Assembly: GCF_030034735.1 (NCBI RefSeq)
Contig: NZ_CP125370.1
Span: 124,001 to 188,000 of the forward strand
DNA: 64,000 bases
Source: Paenibacillus sp. RC334
Lineage (GTDB): Bacteria; Bacillota; Bacilli; Paenibacillales; Paenibacillaceae
Direction: 5' to 3'
Part shown: in pieces, positions 41,293 through 50,420 of the stretch
How the letters are laid out: each line of letters begins with the position of its first letter
Position numbering within the stretch: position 1 is the first letter of the stretch
Notes under the pieces: generated by a model
Told to the model about the DNA's origin: nothing
Database searches by the model: none
Seen by the model: only the letters and a program-made list of their open reading frames with translations
Translations under genes and position numbers: made by a program

Positions 41293-42582
41293 TTATTTAA
41301 GCTGTGCTTCTGCTTGTCCTTGAGCATCTTTCAGAACTGTGTCTACATCTTTGCCGTTCAAGTAGTTTTGAATTTCAACGGTCATGATGTCCTCAATGGC
41401 ATAAGTGTGCATGCCATAATTGACTTTTGGAACTTGTTTGGTCCATTCTGCGAATTTCTTGTAGACTTTGTCGCCACCGAAGTACGGATCTGTCTCGTCA
41501 TAAGCTTTACCGCTGGAAGCTGCGTTTAATGAACCGACAATTCCAATTTTGCTCAGCATATCTTGATATAGATCTTGATCTGAACCGAATGTTTCTTTCA
41601 GGAAATCAGCAGCGGTATCTTGACCGTCTGTGTTCAGGACATACCAGGAGCTGCCGCCGAGGCTGGAAGCATTCACGGATTCAGGTACATTTTTCAATTT
41701 AGGGAAAGGAACAACGGCCCATTTACCCGATTGCGAAGCTTCTGCTTTGATTGAAGGCGTAATCCAGTTACCTGTTGGTACGGAAGCAACTGCACCGCTA
41801 TTAAAGGCTGCCAGGAATTGACTCCAGTCGGCATTCATTTTAACAATGTTCGCATCGAACAAGGATTTGTACGTCAAGAGCGCTTCTTTCAGAGCTGTAT
41901 TACCTGCCAGGTTTGGTGTTTTACCGTCTTCTTTCAGGTACCATGAACCTGCGGATTGGATCATACCACGGATCAGACCGAGGTCGTTTGGATCTTGAGT
42001 CAGCATATCTTTACCTGTTTTTTGTTTTACGGCTTTACCGATTTCAATGAATTTGTCCCAATCAATGTTGGTCAGGTCAGCTACTTTGTAGCCAGCTTGT
42101 TCCAAATAATCCGTTCTTACATACAGACCCATAACACCGGAGTCGAATGGAACACCGTATTGCTTGCCGTTGTAGCTGGTCGGTCCAATTTTATAATCGG
42201 CGAAGTCGGATGCTTTGATCGAGTTGCTCATATCATGGAAGGAATCAGGATAGGCTTGCAGGAAGTTTTGTGCCCGGTAATCCTCAATCAGAACCACGTT
42301 AGGCAATCCTTTGGTAGAACCGGAGTTAAGACCGGCATTCATTTTTTGCACGATATCATTTTGAGCATATTCAACAATGTTTACGTTTACATCAGGATGT
42401 TTGGCGACGTAACGATCTTTCGCCAGCTTTAGGGCCGCGATATTGAAGTTCGGGTCCCAAGCCCAGACCGTGATTTCTTTCTTACCGGAATCCGTCGTGG
42501 TCGCGGCTTTCTCGGAATTGCTGGAACATGCAGATAGCAGGATCAAGCTTGCGATCAGCAGAAGGAAAGTCATTTTTTTCAT
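41293..42582 (-). CDS. ABC sugar-binding lipoprotein
   Basis: 429 residues of the CUT1 extracellular solute-binding family. Lipoprotein signal with lipobox 'LLSAC' (C19), then 'KEITVWAWDPNFNIAALKLAKDRYVAKHPDVNVNIVE', 'LPNVVLIEDYRAQNF' and 'GVMGLYVRTDYLEQAG' of the periplasmic-binding fold. Anchored outside the cell membrane, it captures an oligosaccharide for the permeases. TTG 42591 is also in frame, but AGGGG 9 nt before ATG 42582 and the signal sequence favour 42582. Together with LacZ, a beta-galactoside ligand is likely. Two cre-like boxes lie upstream. Confidence 0.93.
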   Translation of the reverse strand: MKKMTFLLLIASLILLSACSSNSEKAATTTDSGKKEITVWAWDPNFNIAALKLAKDRYVAKHPDVNVNIVEYAQNDIVQKMNAGLNSGSTKGLPNVVLIEDYRAQNFLQAYPDSFHDMSNSIKASDFADYKIGPTSYNGKQYGVPFDSGVMGLYVRTDYLEQAGYKVADLTNIDWDKFIEIGKAVKQKTGKDMLTQDPNDLGLIRGMIQSAGSWYLKEDGKTPNLAGNTALKEALLTYKSLFDANIVKMNADWSQFLAAFNSGAVASVPTGNWITPSIKAEASQSGKWAVVPFPKLKNVPESVNASSLGGSSWYVLNTDGQDTAADFLKETFGSDQDLYQDMLSKIGIVGSLNAASSGKAYDETDPYFGGDKVYKKFAEWTKQVPKVNYGMHTYAIEDIMTVEIQNYLNGKDVDTVLKDAQGQAEAQLK

Positions 42583-42626
42583 TTCGTTCAACCCCTACTC
42601 TTTTTTTATAATCATTTAAAACTTAT

Positions 42627-42640
42627 TGAAAGCGGTTACC
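42627..42640 (+). promoter_or_regulatory. cre-like site 1 upstream of the ABC-lacZ operon
   Basis: TGAAAGCGGTTACC matches the CcpA cre consensus TGWAANCGNTNWCA at all but the last base; about 45 bp before the binding-protein start. Confidence 0.6.
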
Positions 42641-42732
42641 TTGTTTATGAATCTAGTTTATCATCCTTGCTTTGCTGGCAGTTAGGAATATCTTTATACG
42701 GATTTGTCTTATTATTATGATTTGTCAAAAAA

Positions 42733-42745
42733 GGTACCGCTTACA
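42733..42745 (-). promoter_or_regulatory. cre-like site 2 upstream of the ABC-lacZ operon
   Basis: On the minus strand TGTAAGCGGTACC, clearly related to site 1 but one base shorter; it lies next to a TTGACA (42728-42723 region) that may be the -35 box. Confidence 0.4.
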
Positions 42746-42807
42746 TTTGTGCTTTTTTTAGATTCAGGTAATTTTTTTAGATTGAGCTAAAGACGAAAAA
42801 AGTGGAA

Positions 42808-42994
42808 CAAGAACGAAGTGGGCGGAATGGTGCTGTACAAGCGCTAGCGGTCGCCTTAAAAGCTTTCCATAGGAAAGCTAGCTTCGGAAGCATCACCTAC
42901 CCGAATTTCAACCTTTATAAATTGAATAAAGAAATCTGGGTACAACAGCGATGGGAAGCACCATCCGACCGCGTAGTGGCGCTTCGTGTATCTT
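42808..42994 (+). repeat. Dispersed structured repeat, copy 3 (about 187 bp)
   Basis: Same left core (CGGAATGGTGCTGTACAAGC) and right core (GCGATGGGAAGCACCATCCGAC). The middle has diverged, yet the central stem is kept with changed bases (CCCGAATTTC against GAAATCTGGG). It sits between the histidine kinase gene and the ABC operon promoter. Confidence 0.8.
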
Positions 42995-43015
42995 TAGTTC
43001 GGTTTATATTTTTTA

Positions 43016-44827
43016 TTAGTTAGGAGAGGCGGGTTTTACGATCAATGGCAGTGTCATTTTCACTTTGGTGCCTTCGCCTTTTTTGCTGGAGATGGTCACG
43101 CCATACTCTTCTCCATAAAGAAGGGTAATGCGGTTGTGTACATTCTGGATGCCGATACCAGTGAACAGTTGGCGCTTGCTTTTAGGATTGGGCAGTCCGT
43201 CCTTTGCCGTATGCCCGTCCAAATCCATACCGTCTCCGTCATCGACCACCTCGCAGATTAATGTATCGTCCGTTTTGGACACCAGTATATAGATGTGACC
43301 CGCGGTTTTCTCATTAAATGCATGGAAAAACGAGTTCTCGATAAAAGGCTGAATAATCAGCTTGGGCACATGGTACTCCAGACAATCCGGCGATACAAAA
43401 TAATTCACCTGTACCCGCTGACCGTAGCGAACATGGTTAATGAACACATAATTTTGCATGTTGGCCATTTCCTGCTCGATGGTGATCGTTTCGCTCACAT
43501 TGCTGATTGTATTTTGCAGTAGGGAAATGAGCGCATTGATCGTCTCAGCGGCGGTCTCCTTGTTTCCTTTGAGCACCAGCATTTTGATCGAAGCCAGTGT
43601 ATTGTACAGAAAATGCGGATTGATCTGCCGTTGCAGTGCAGCCAGCTCTGCATTCCGTTGTCCTTTTTGCGTCTCCAGCAGCTTACGAATATAGTCATTC
43701 AGTTCATCCAGCATGTAATTGTAGGCATGACTCAACTGCCTGACCTCATAGCTGCCCGTTACCGGGAGATAGTTATCAAAATTTTTCTCGCGGACAGTCG
43801 ACATTTGCTTAACCAGCCGAGTCAAAGAACGAATCAAACGCCGGGAAATCAGAAAAACGATCAACAAAGCAATCAGCACGATGCCAATGCAGATCAATAC
43901 AACAGATTTAACGTCAATAATTTGTCCGATTGCGGTTTGCCTGTCAATCATGTTAACCAGGTAAAAATCATACGAAGGAATATAGTTGGAAAGGAGGATA
44001 CTTTCCTTGTTCATCACGTTCGCATTAATGTAATTTAGTCCTTGCTCATTGATTTTTGTCGCATAGCCCAGCAGCTCACGGGAGTGTTGTCCGATCAAGT
44101 CCTGACGGTTGCTCGACACAATGAGTCCCGATTTGTCCAAAATAAGTACATCATTGCCGTTGCTTGTGAAGTTGTTATAGAAGCGGCGGAATTCGGGCTC
44201 GCGAATGGCAATGTAGATCATGCCATACAACGTACCGCTAGTTCGCTCCATGAATGCCCTGGAGGCGATAATATAGGGTGTGGGTTTCTGTCCGGTATTA
44301 TTCATTTGCTGACGAAGTAGATCCGTATCCAGCTGATACATGAGCCGTGTCGGCTGTGCCGCGCTTCGGGCTGTAATCAAATTGTTCCTGAGCTCCTCTG
44401 CAGTTACCGGCCAGTAGGACGAGTCGGAATAGAAGCTTCGGCCGTTCATGCCCGTGATGGCGACACTGACATCATAGGCGTCGACATTTGATTTAATCTG
44501 CTTCATCTGCTGTGCCATACCGAAGTAGATGCGTGCCGAGTTAATGGAATCGGATTGACCGCCTGTCAGATAGTTTTTGACCGTCCCGTTTTCCGAGGCA
44601 TGGGTTACGGCATTCACAATTGAGTCATTGAAGGACTCAAAGCTGGACTGAATTTGGCTGAGTACCTTGGCATTCGTAATACTGAATGTCTCGGCAAAGA
44701 GTCGTTCAGACATTCGAATCGTCACCAAAGAGGTCAGCAAGGACACCGCGGTGATGCTGACCACCATAACGACAAATATTTTAAAGAACAGACCTTGATA
44801 TTTGATTTTATGCATATACCTTTTCAT
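43016..44827 (-). CDS. YesM-type sensor histidine kinase
   Basis: 603 residues: N-terminal helix (about 15-38), extracellular dCache-like sensor (about 40-295), second helix ('SVVLICIGIVLIALLIVFLIS', about 305-325), HAMP linker, then His-kinase internal region with 'LQRQINPHFLYNTLASIKMLVLKGN' (phospho-His near residue 403) and HATPase 'PKLIIQPFIENSFFHAF', 'DDGDGMD', 'GIGIQNVHNRITLLYGEEYGV'. Pairs with the AraC-type response regulator encoded just upstream (33 bp gap) and probably controls the ABC-lacZ genes in response to an extracellular sugar or to the binding protein. TTG 44833 is an alternative start. Confidence 0.93.
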   Translation of the reverse strand: MKRYMHKIKYQGLFFKIFVVMVVSITAVSLLTSLVTIRMSERLFAETFSITNAKVLSQIQSSFESFNDSIVNAVTHASENGTVKNYLTGGQSDSINSARIYFGMAQQMKQIKSNVDAYDVSVAITGMNGRSFYSDSSYWPVTAEELRNNLITARSAAQPTRLMYQLDTDLLRQQMNNTGQKPTPYIIASRAFMERTSGTLYGMIYIAIREPEFRRFYNNFTSNGNDVLILDKSGLIVSSNRQDLIGQHSRELLGYATKINEQGLNYINANVMNKESILLSNYIPSYDFYLVNMIDRQTAIGQIIDVKSVVLICIGIVLIALLIVFLISRRLIRSLTRLVKQMSTVREKNFDNYLPVTGSYEVRQLSHAYNYMLDELNDYIRKLLETQKGQRNAELAALQRQINPHFLYNTLASIKMLVLKGNKETAAETINALISLLQNTISNVSETITIEQEMANMQNYVFINHVRYGQRVQVNYFVSPDCLEYHVPKLIIQPFIENSFFHAFNEKTAGHIYILVSKTDDTLICEVVDDGDGMDLDGHTAKDGLPNPKSKRQLFTGIGIQNVHNRITLLYGEEYGVTISSKKGEGTKVKMTLPLIVKPASPN

Positions 44828-44866
44828 ATTCAATCTCTTTTCTGCTGGCAGATATGCGTTTGCTCT

Positions 44867-46426
44867 CTAATGGAGATGCTCCCGGCGGTATTGACTGGGG
44901 GAGTAACCCGTCACCTTTTTGAACACTTTGGTAAAATAGCTGGGGTCCGAATAGCCGACGGTGCTGCTAATATCCGAAATGGACATCGTACCCGACCGCA
45001 GCAGCTCCGCAGCTTTTTCAACCCGAATTTTGTTCAAATACTCGCTGAAGCCCTCTGTATGATGTGCTGTAAAATAGCTCGACAAATAGGAGGGATTAAA
45101 ATGAAAATATTGACCGAGTGTCGTCAAATTGAGCGTCTCAGCGTGATGCTCCTCGATATATTCCAGCAGCTTCTTCATGCTCGCACTGCTTCCTTGCTGC
45201 GTTTTAGCCAAAATCTGCATGTTCGCTTCATCTAAAAAGGTCTCCAGCAATCGCACAGCTTCATGTACATGAGGTGCATCATTTATGGCTTTGAAATAGG
45301 AGTATTTTGCCGCATCCAGCTCTTTCATATCATACCCCTGATTCCCGAGCAAAGTCGTAATGTTAAACACGATGTTTCCGAGAAGAGATTTGAATTCAAA
45401 AGCGGTGGAGGTATAGTTGCGGGACATGGCAGCTACATAAGACCTTAAGTCCTGAAAGGCTGTATCAAAATGCTCGCGCTTCATCTCTTCTGTGAACTGC
45501 TTTAAGTTAAACGAGCTGTTTACCTGAACAGGCTTGGGAAGTTCGTCTTCCATCAGGAGCGCAGTTCCCGGGAAGTAAAAGCGATAGCTGAGCAGTTTTG
45601 GCAGTTCATCCTGATAGACCTCGCTAATCTGATTAAAATCATCAAATAGACGGCTAACCGCCCAGCCCGTCTGTGGCTCGACTTGCTTCGTCTCCTGAGC
45701 TACTTCCCTGATTGCAGGCATCCAGGAGTGTAATTCACGCGGCTCAAGATTGGCTAAAAAAACAGCCGCATTTGCATCAGACGGCAGTCGCCGCAACACG
45801 ATTTGTTCACAGGCAGATGTCACTCGATCAGTGAGCCTGGAAAATAGGTCCGAGGCAGGGTGGGACTGGCCTTTCCCCTGTGGTTCCGCCTGTTCCACGC
45901 CTATGAGTGCAAAACGGGCATACGGAAAATCCTGTTTCAGCAGTTCCATATCGTAGTCGATGCTATAGCCGGAAATGAGCTTTTCTATCACATGATCCAT
46001 CGTAATTTGATTATCCCCGGCATCTGCTTGATACTGAATAGACGGAATTTTGCGGGCCGTTCTCTGGAGCACTTGCAGCAGCTCATCCGTGTCCAGCTTG
46101 GGCTTCAAAATATAGTCAGCAACACCTTGCTGGAAGGTGGATCGCACGTAATTAAACTCGCCGTAGCTACTGAGCACAATGACCTCAATATCAGGATAGT
46201 TCTGTCTGACAATGCGCGTCAGTTCCTCGCCATCCATGATAGGCATCACGATATCCGTAATGACAATATGCGGGCGCAAAGTTTCAATCAGCTCTAACGC
46301 TTCTTTTCCATTAGAAGCCTCGCCTACAATGCGAAATCCATACTGTTCCCACGATAAATGATGCTTGATCCCTTGCCGTACCAATATCTCATCATCTACA
46401 ATCAAAATATTGCATAGCTCTTTCAT
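44867..46426 (-). CDS. YesN-type response regulator with AraC DNA-binding domain
   Basis: 519 residues. Receiver domain 1-120 with D11-D12 acidic pocket and phospho-acceptor D58 in 'HIVITDIVMPIMDGEEL'; central linker domain; C-terminal AraC HTH pair ('LNLTTLGQYFHFNPSYLSSYFTAHHTEGFSEYLNKIRVEKAAELL', 'MSISDISSTVGYSDPSYFTKVFKKVTGYSPSQYRR'). First gene of the regulator pair. A good cre site lies about 80 bp upstream, so the sensor itself may be catabolite-repressed. Confidence 0.94.
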   Translation of the reverse strand: MKELCNILIVDDEILVRQGIKHHLSWEQYGFRIVGEASNGKEALELIETLRPHIVITDIVMPIMDGEELTRIVRQNYPDIEVIVLSSYGEFNYVRSTFQQGVADYILKPKLDTDELLQVLQRTARKIPSIQYQADAGDNQITMDHVIEKLISGYSIDYDMELLKQDFPYARFALIGVEQAEPQGKGQSHPASDLFSRLTDRVTSACEQIVLRRLPSDANAAVFLANLEPRELHSWMPAIREVAQETKQVEPQTGWAVSRLFDDFNQISEVYQDELPKLLSYRFYFPGTALLMEDELPKPVQVNSSFNLKQFTEEMKREHFDTAFQDLRSYVAAMSRNYTSTAFEFKSLLGNIVFNITTLLGNQGYDMKELDAAKYSYFKAINDAPHVHEAVRLLETFLDEANMQILAKTQQGSSASMKKLLEYIEEHHAETLNLTTLGQYFHFNPSYLSSYFTAHHTEGFSEYLNKIRVEKAAELLRSGTMSISDISSTVGYSDPSYFTKVFKKVTGYSPSQYRREHLH

Positions 46427-46505
46427 GGCAGCACTCTCCGTAATTATACCTATTCAAAAAAAGACCTCCATTAAAGCGGACGTCACATCATTTGAGGCAC
46501 ATAAT

Positions 46506-46519
46506 TGATAACGCTTCCA
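46506..46519 (-). promoter_or_regulatory. cre site upstream of the two-component genes
   Basis: On the minus strand TGGAAGCGTTATCA, matching the cre consensus except for G at position 3, in the 238-bp region before the response regulator. Confidence 0.6.
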
Positions 46520-46613
46520 AATTGGCTCGAATATAAAGTATCCAATCTTTACATGCTAACATAAATCGGATGGGAATCCAAAAATAAATTAGTTCAAATG
46601 GCATATAAAACGA

Positions 46614-46645
46614 CAAAAAAGGCCATCGAGAAGATCTCGACAGCC
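46614..46645 (-). terminator. Terminator of the uridine kinase gene
   Basis: On the minus strand GGC..TCGAGA / TCTCGA..GCC stem (46645-46621) followed by six T. Confidence 0.85.
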
Positions 46646-46664
46646 TGAACAAACCGGGATTACC

Positions 46665-47300
46665 CTAAACCGTACCCCATGTCCGATCTCCTGCCAAATA
46701 TTTTTCAGTCAAAATAGACAGCAGTTGAATGCCAACCTCATTGTGGCCTCCCTCAGGAAGGATCAGGTCCGCGTATTTCTTGGAGGGCTCAATAAATGCT
46801 TCGTGCATAGGCTTGACCGTACTCAAATAGTGATCGTGGATCGACTGAATGGTGCGGCCGCGCTCCTCAATATCCCGAAGTACCCGGCGAAGAATACGCA
46901 CATCCGGATCCGTGTCGACAAATACCTTGATGTCGAGCAGTTGACGAAGCTTTTCGTCAGACAGCACGTGCAGACCCTCCAACATAACAATATGATTCGG
47001 CAGAAGCTCTACCGTCTCGTCTGTAGAACGCGCATGAACCGTGAAGTCATACACTGGCGCGTGGGTCGCTTGTCCTTCTTTCAGACAATGAAGATGCTCA
47101 ATAAGCAATTCATTGTCAAAGGCAAACGGATGATCATAATTGACCAAAGCACGATCATCATAACTCAGATGTGAATGGTCTTTATAGTAGTTATCCTGAG
47201 ATATGAAAGTCACTTTGTTTGATCCCAGACGTTCAACGACAGCGCGTGCTACCGTTGATTTACCGGAACCCGTACCGCCGGCAATACCAATAATAAGCAT
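46665..47300 (-). CDS. udk: Uridine kinase
   Basis: 211-residue cytoplasmic enzyme phosphorylating uridine and cytidine (pyrimidine salvage). P-loop 'GIAGGTGSGKSTVARAV' at residues 5-21, 'FISQDNYYKDHSHLSYDDRALVNYDHPFAFDNELL' substrate region, 'IVMLEGLHVLSDEKLRQLLDIKVFVDTDPDVRILRRVLRDIEERGRT' lid region. Length fits the family (about 210). Monocistronic, with GGAAGGG upstream and a terminator. Confidence 0.95.
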   Translation of the reverse strand: MLIIGIAGGTGSGKSTVARAVVERLGSNKVTFISQDNYYKDHSHLSYDDRALVNYDHPFAFDNELLIEHLHCLKEGQATHAPVYDFTVHARSTDETVELLPNHIVMLEGLHVLSDEKLRQLLDIKVFVDTDPDVRILRRVLRDIEERGRTIQSIHDHYLSTVKPMHEAFIEPSKKYADLILPEGGHNEVGIQLLSILTEKYLAGDRTWGTV

Positions 47301-47375
47301 GGCGTTTCACTTACCCTTCCCTGAATATATCCCGATACAACTCAAGTATTGTAGCACAACATGCACTTTTTTTCA

Positions 47376-47897
47376 TCAATGCAGAGCATTGTATTTCTTC
47401 CATTTTCGTATCTTGGCTCTGAATGTTTTAAACGGTGCCACTGAGTTGATGTGAATCCATCTAGCCATGGGCCACTTCGGATTACTGCCTGTCCACTTGT
47501 GAACGCCCTGCGTAAAGAGTTCTTCATGACTTAGCGTGTCAATCCAATCCAGCCACTTTTGCTCTGTCAGCTTGAATAGTTGGCGTAATTCACGTAAAGA
47601 GTGGTGGGTGTAGGTTTTGTAAAAGGATTGGTAAAGCTCGCCTAGCCTATTCCATTTATAATTTGGTGCAGGCATGATGACGGGTTTTCCTTCCTTTTCG
47701 CCCTTGTCCCATGACATGACAAGATGAAGCCATCCAAGCTGGTAGGCAATGATTTCTGCGGGTGTTTTGTCTACTTCGGAGATACGGATATCCTTTTGGT
47801 TCTCGTCAACCTCCTTGTATTCACTGTCTAACAGTAAGTAGGAGGCATGAATCGCTTCTTTTAACTCGGCTTTGGAAGCATAGTGATAGCTGGGCAT
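47376..47897 (-). CDS. ClbS/DfsB-family four-helix-bundle protein
   Basis: 173 residues with the family start 'ASKAELKEAIHASYLLLDSEYKEVD', 'DKTPAEIIAYQLGWLHLVMSWDKGEKEGKPVIMPAPNYKWNRLGELYQSFY' and the end 'KWPMARWIHINSVAPFKTFRAKIRKWKK'. ClbS is the colibactin self-resistance hydrolase; most homologues are uncharacterised. AGGAGTGATTAG precedes ATG 47897. No natural-product gene cluster is seen nearby, so a protective role here is unproven. Confidence 0.88.
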   Translation of the reverse strand: MPSYHYASKAELKEAIHASYLLLDSEYKEVDENQKDIRISEVDKTPAEIIAYQLGWLHLVMSWDKGEKEGKPVIMPAPNYKWNRLGELYQSFYKTYTHHSLRELRQLFKLTEQKWLDWIDTLSHEELFTQGVHKWTGSNPKWPMARWIHINSVAPFKTFRAKIRKWKKYNALH

Positions 47898-48222
47898 CTA
47901 ATCACTCCTATAGGTTCTTTTCATTATGTCGACCTCTTTAAATGTATCACTTTAAACATGACAACCTTATGCCTTATTCAAAAAAAGGTTTTTTGTGGTT
48001 TTATGAAAGGGTATTTGGTATATTCACGAAAAAGGATGCAAAATTAATAGAGAATTTAAACCAAAAGATAAGTAATTCGACATATTTTAATATTATTTTA
48101 TAAGTCTATAATTATTAGTGTATTGCGCTAGCATATATTGTTTGGAAAGGCCGTGTGGCACAAACAGCTATACAGTTATGTTGGTTGGTTCTTATCAATT
48201 TATCTAAAAAGGAGACTGTTAC
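47898..48222 (+). promoter_or_regulatory. AT-rich promoter/leader region of the pectate lyase gene
   Basis: 325 bp without a gene. TATAAT at about 48108-48113 and a strong ribosome site AAAAAGGAG (48207-48215) are visible; no consensus -35, cre or known riboswitch was identified. Confidence 0.4.
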
Positions 48223-50316
48223 ATGAAGTCGAGTTTGTTGAAAAAATGTGCAAGTGTAATGTTGAGCAGTACGATGGTTCTGTCTTTATCGTTACCGTTA
48301 CTAGGTCATGCGCATGCGGATGGGAATTTACAGGTAAGTGATGATTTTGAACAAGGGGAAGCTCAAGGCTGGACAGCAGGTTCAGGGAACTGGTCTGTTG
48401 TCGCGGACGGGAATGGCTCTACATACCAGCAATCTAGTCGAAGCGAAAGCCATTCTGTTAAAGGTAATGCATCATGGACGAACTATAGCGTACAAGCGGA
48501 TGTATATGTAGATGATTTTAATGGCTCCAATCGGGTATATGTTGCAGGCAGATACACAGATTCCAACAACTTTTATGCTGCATCCTTGTACAACAAGAAG
48601 GGTGGAGCACTTGAAATTCGCAAAAAGGTAAACGGTTCTATGAAGACACTGGCTACCAATAACAAATACAAACTGGACACCAATACCTGGTACAAAGTGA
48701 AGCTGGAGCTGTCCGGTTCGGAGATTAAGATGTATGTCAATGATCAGCTGGAGCTGACCGCAACAGATTCCAGCCTTGCTTCCGGAGCTATTGGTTTGGT
48801 AACCTCCAAGGCGGTTGCCCAGTTCGATAATGTTATCGTATCTGGCGCTTCAACTGAAGCAGATCCAGGTACAACACCTGTGAATCCAACACCAGGTACA
48901 GATAAACCAACTCCTGGGGTAGATAAAAACGCAACCTCAAATATTAACTATAATCTGGCCGGTTTCTCCTATGGTAATACAGGTGGCGGGGAAATTAAGG
49001 AAACCGATGCCAATTACAAAAAGGTTTACAACGCTGTAGATCTCAACGAGGCACTTAAAAAAGGTACTAAAGTCAAAGTTATTGAGATCATGAATGATCT
49101 TGATTTGGGATGGAACGAAATGCCTGATGCTGCGAAGGTCATGCCTTTTAGTGCAAACAACCCTGTGCTGACAAATCCTGTTTTGAAGAAAACAGGTGTG
49201 AGCAAAATCTATATAGAAAACTTGAATGGAATCACGATTTTCTCGGCAAATGGCGCTAAAATCAAACATGCTGGCTTTGTTATCAAAAGAAGCTCTAATT
49301 TGATTTTCCGTAACCTCGAATTTGACGAACTTTGGGAGTGGGATGAAGCAACCAAAGGGAACTATGACAAGAATGACTGGGATTATATCACGGTTGAAGG
49401 CCAAAGCTCCAAAGTATGGATTGACCATTGTACATTCAACAAAGCATATGATGGCTTGGTAGATGTGAAAAAAGGCAGTAACGGAGTTACCATTTCCTGG
49501 TCCTTGTTCAAAGGAGATGACCGCAGCTCCAATAGCTGGGTAACTCAACAAATTAACGCTATGGAAGCAGACAAAGCTTCCTACCCTATGTATGCTTATC
49601 TGAGAAGCAGTGCAGTAGGCTTGAGTAAAGAAGATATCATTGATATCGCAGCAGGACAAAAGAAAGCGCATCTGATCGGTGCTACTGAGATGGCCGCTGA
49701 TAATGCAGATTTGGCAGTAACATTGCACCATAACTACTACAAGGATATTCAAGACCGTATGCCGCGTTTGCGTGCTGGTAATGCCCATGCCTATAACATC
49801 GTTATGGACGATGCCGGATTGGCTAGAGCCAAGAACAGAATTACATCCGACATGGCTAAAGCGATTGCTGCCAAAGGATACCATTTTGACGTCGTAGGTA
49901 ATGGTGCGATTTCAACTGAAAATGGCGCGGTATTACTTGAAAAATCATATTTAATTGATGTATTTTCTCCAGTTCGTAATAATCAAAAAGACCCTAAAAA
50001 AGATGACTACACAGGTAAGATCAAAGCAGAAGATGTTATCTTCTCTGACAACGGTAAAGTATTCAGAGGGGGCAGCGAAGATGCAAATAGCCCGTTAGCC
50101 CCTTATCCTGTAAAAGGTAAGAACTTCTCCTGGAATGGATTCACAACGTTGCCTTACAGCTACACAGCCGAAGATCCTGAGAACCTGGTTGCTCAATTGC
50201 AAGCTAAGGACGGAGCAGGTGCAGGCAAGCTGAACTGGTCGAGTGAAAACTGGCTTAAAACAGCATACAAAGCAGTCGCTTCGAAAGCTACAGAAACGGT
50301 GGAAGATTCCGAATAA
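48223..50316 (+). CDS. Secreted pectate lyase, PL1, with N-terminal carbohydrate-binding module
   Basis: 697 residues. Signal peptide 1-32 (..VLSLSLPLLGHAHA), concanavalin-like/CBM66-type module about 36-208 ('VSDDFEQGEAQGWTAGSGNWSVV', 'AGRYTDSNNFYAASLYNKKG'), Pro/Thr linker about 213-236 and a PL1 right-handed beta-helix to the end ('NLIFRNLEFDE', 'DYITVEGQSSKVWIDHCTFNKAYDGLVDVKKGSNGVTISWS', 'LHHNYYKDIQDRMPRLRAGNAHAYNIVMD'). 'VWIDHCTF' and 'RMPRLRAG' (catalytic Arg region) are diagnostic. It cleaves polygalacturonate outside the cell by beta-elimination, with Ca2+. Closed by a strong terminator. Confidence 0.95.
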   Translation: MKSSLLKKCASVMLSSTMVLSLSLPLLGHAHADGNLQVSDDFEQGEAQGWTAGSGNWSVVADGNGSTYQQSSRSESHSVKGNASWTNYSVQADVYVDDFNGSNRVYVAGRYTDSNNFYAASLYNKKGGALEIRKKVNGSMKTLATNNKYKLDTNTWYKVKLELSGSEIKMYVNDQLELTATDSSLASGAIGLVTSKAVAQFDNVIVSGASTEADPGTTPVNPTPGTDKPTPGVDKNATSNINYNLAGFSYGNTGGGEIKETDANYKKVYNAVDLNEALKKGTKVKVIEIMNDLDLGWNEMPDAAKVMPFSANNPVLTNPVLKKTGVSKIYIENLNGITIFSANGAKIKHAGFVIKRSSNLIFRNLEFDELWEWDEATKGNYDKNDWDYITVEGQSSKVWIDHCTFNKAYDGLVDVKKGSNGVTISWSLFKGDDRSSNSWVTQQINAMEADKASYPMYAYLRSSAVGLSKEDIIDIAAGQKKAHLIGATEMAADNADLAVTLHHNYYKDIQDRMPRLRAGNAHAYNIVMDDAGLARAKNRITSDMAKAIAAKGYHFDVVGNGAISTENGAVLLEKSYLIDVFSPVRNNQKDPKKDDYTGKIKAEDVIFSDNGKVFRGGSEDANSPLAPYPVKGKNFSWNGFTTLPYSYTAEDPENLVAQLQAKDGAGAGKLNWSSENWLKTAYKAVASKATETVEDSE

Positions 50317-50341
50317 ATATATTGGAAAATAGCTTTGGAAT

Positions 50342-50390
50342 AAGAAGCAGCCAGGACAGATGTACTCTGTTCCTGGCTGCTTCTTTTCGT
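50342..50390. terminator. Terminator between pectate lyase and the 114-aa gene
   Basis: AAGAAGCAGCCAGGA (50342-50356) pairs with TCCTGGCTGCTTCTT (50371-50385), then TTTCG. Perfect 15-bp stem, usable from both sides. Confidence 0.88.
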
Positions 50391-50420
50391 ATACATTTTC
50401 AGACTGCGTTCGGCAAGCAC

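Noticed and set aside
42723..42728. TTGACA as -35 of the ABC operon
   Set aside because: On the minus strand it lacks a convincing -10 at 16-18 nt, so no promoter is called from it alone.
48937..49884. 315-codon minus-strand frame
   Set aside because: Long only because it is antisense to the PL1 domain; the plus strand carries clear pectate-lyase motifs.
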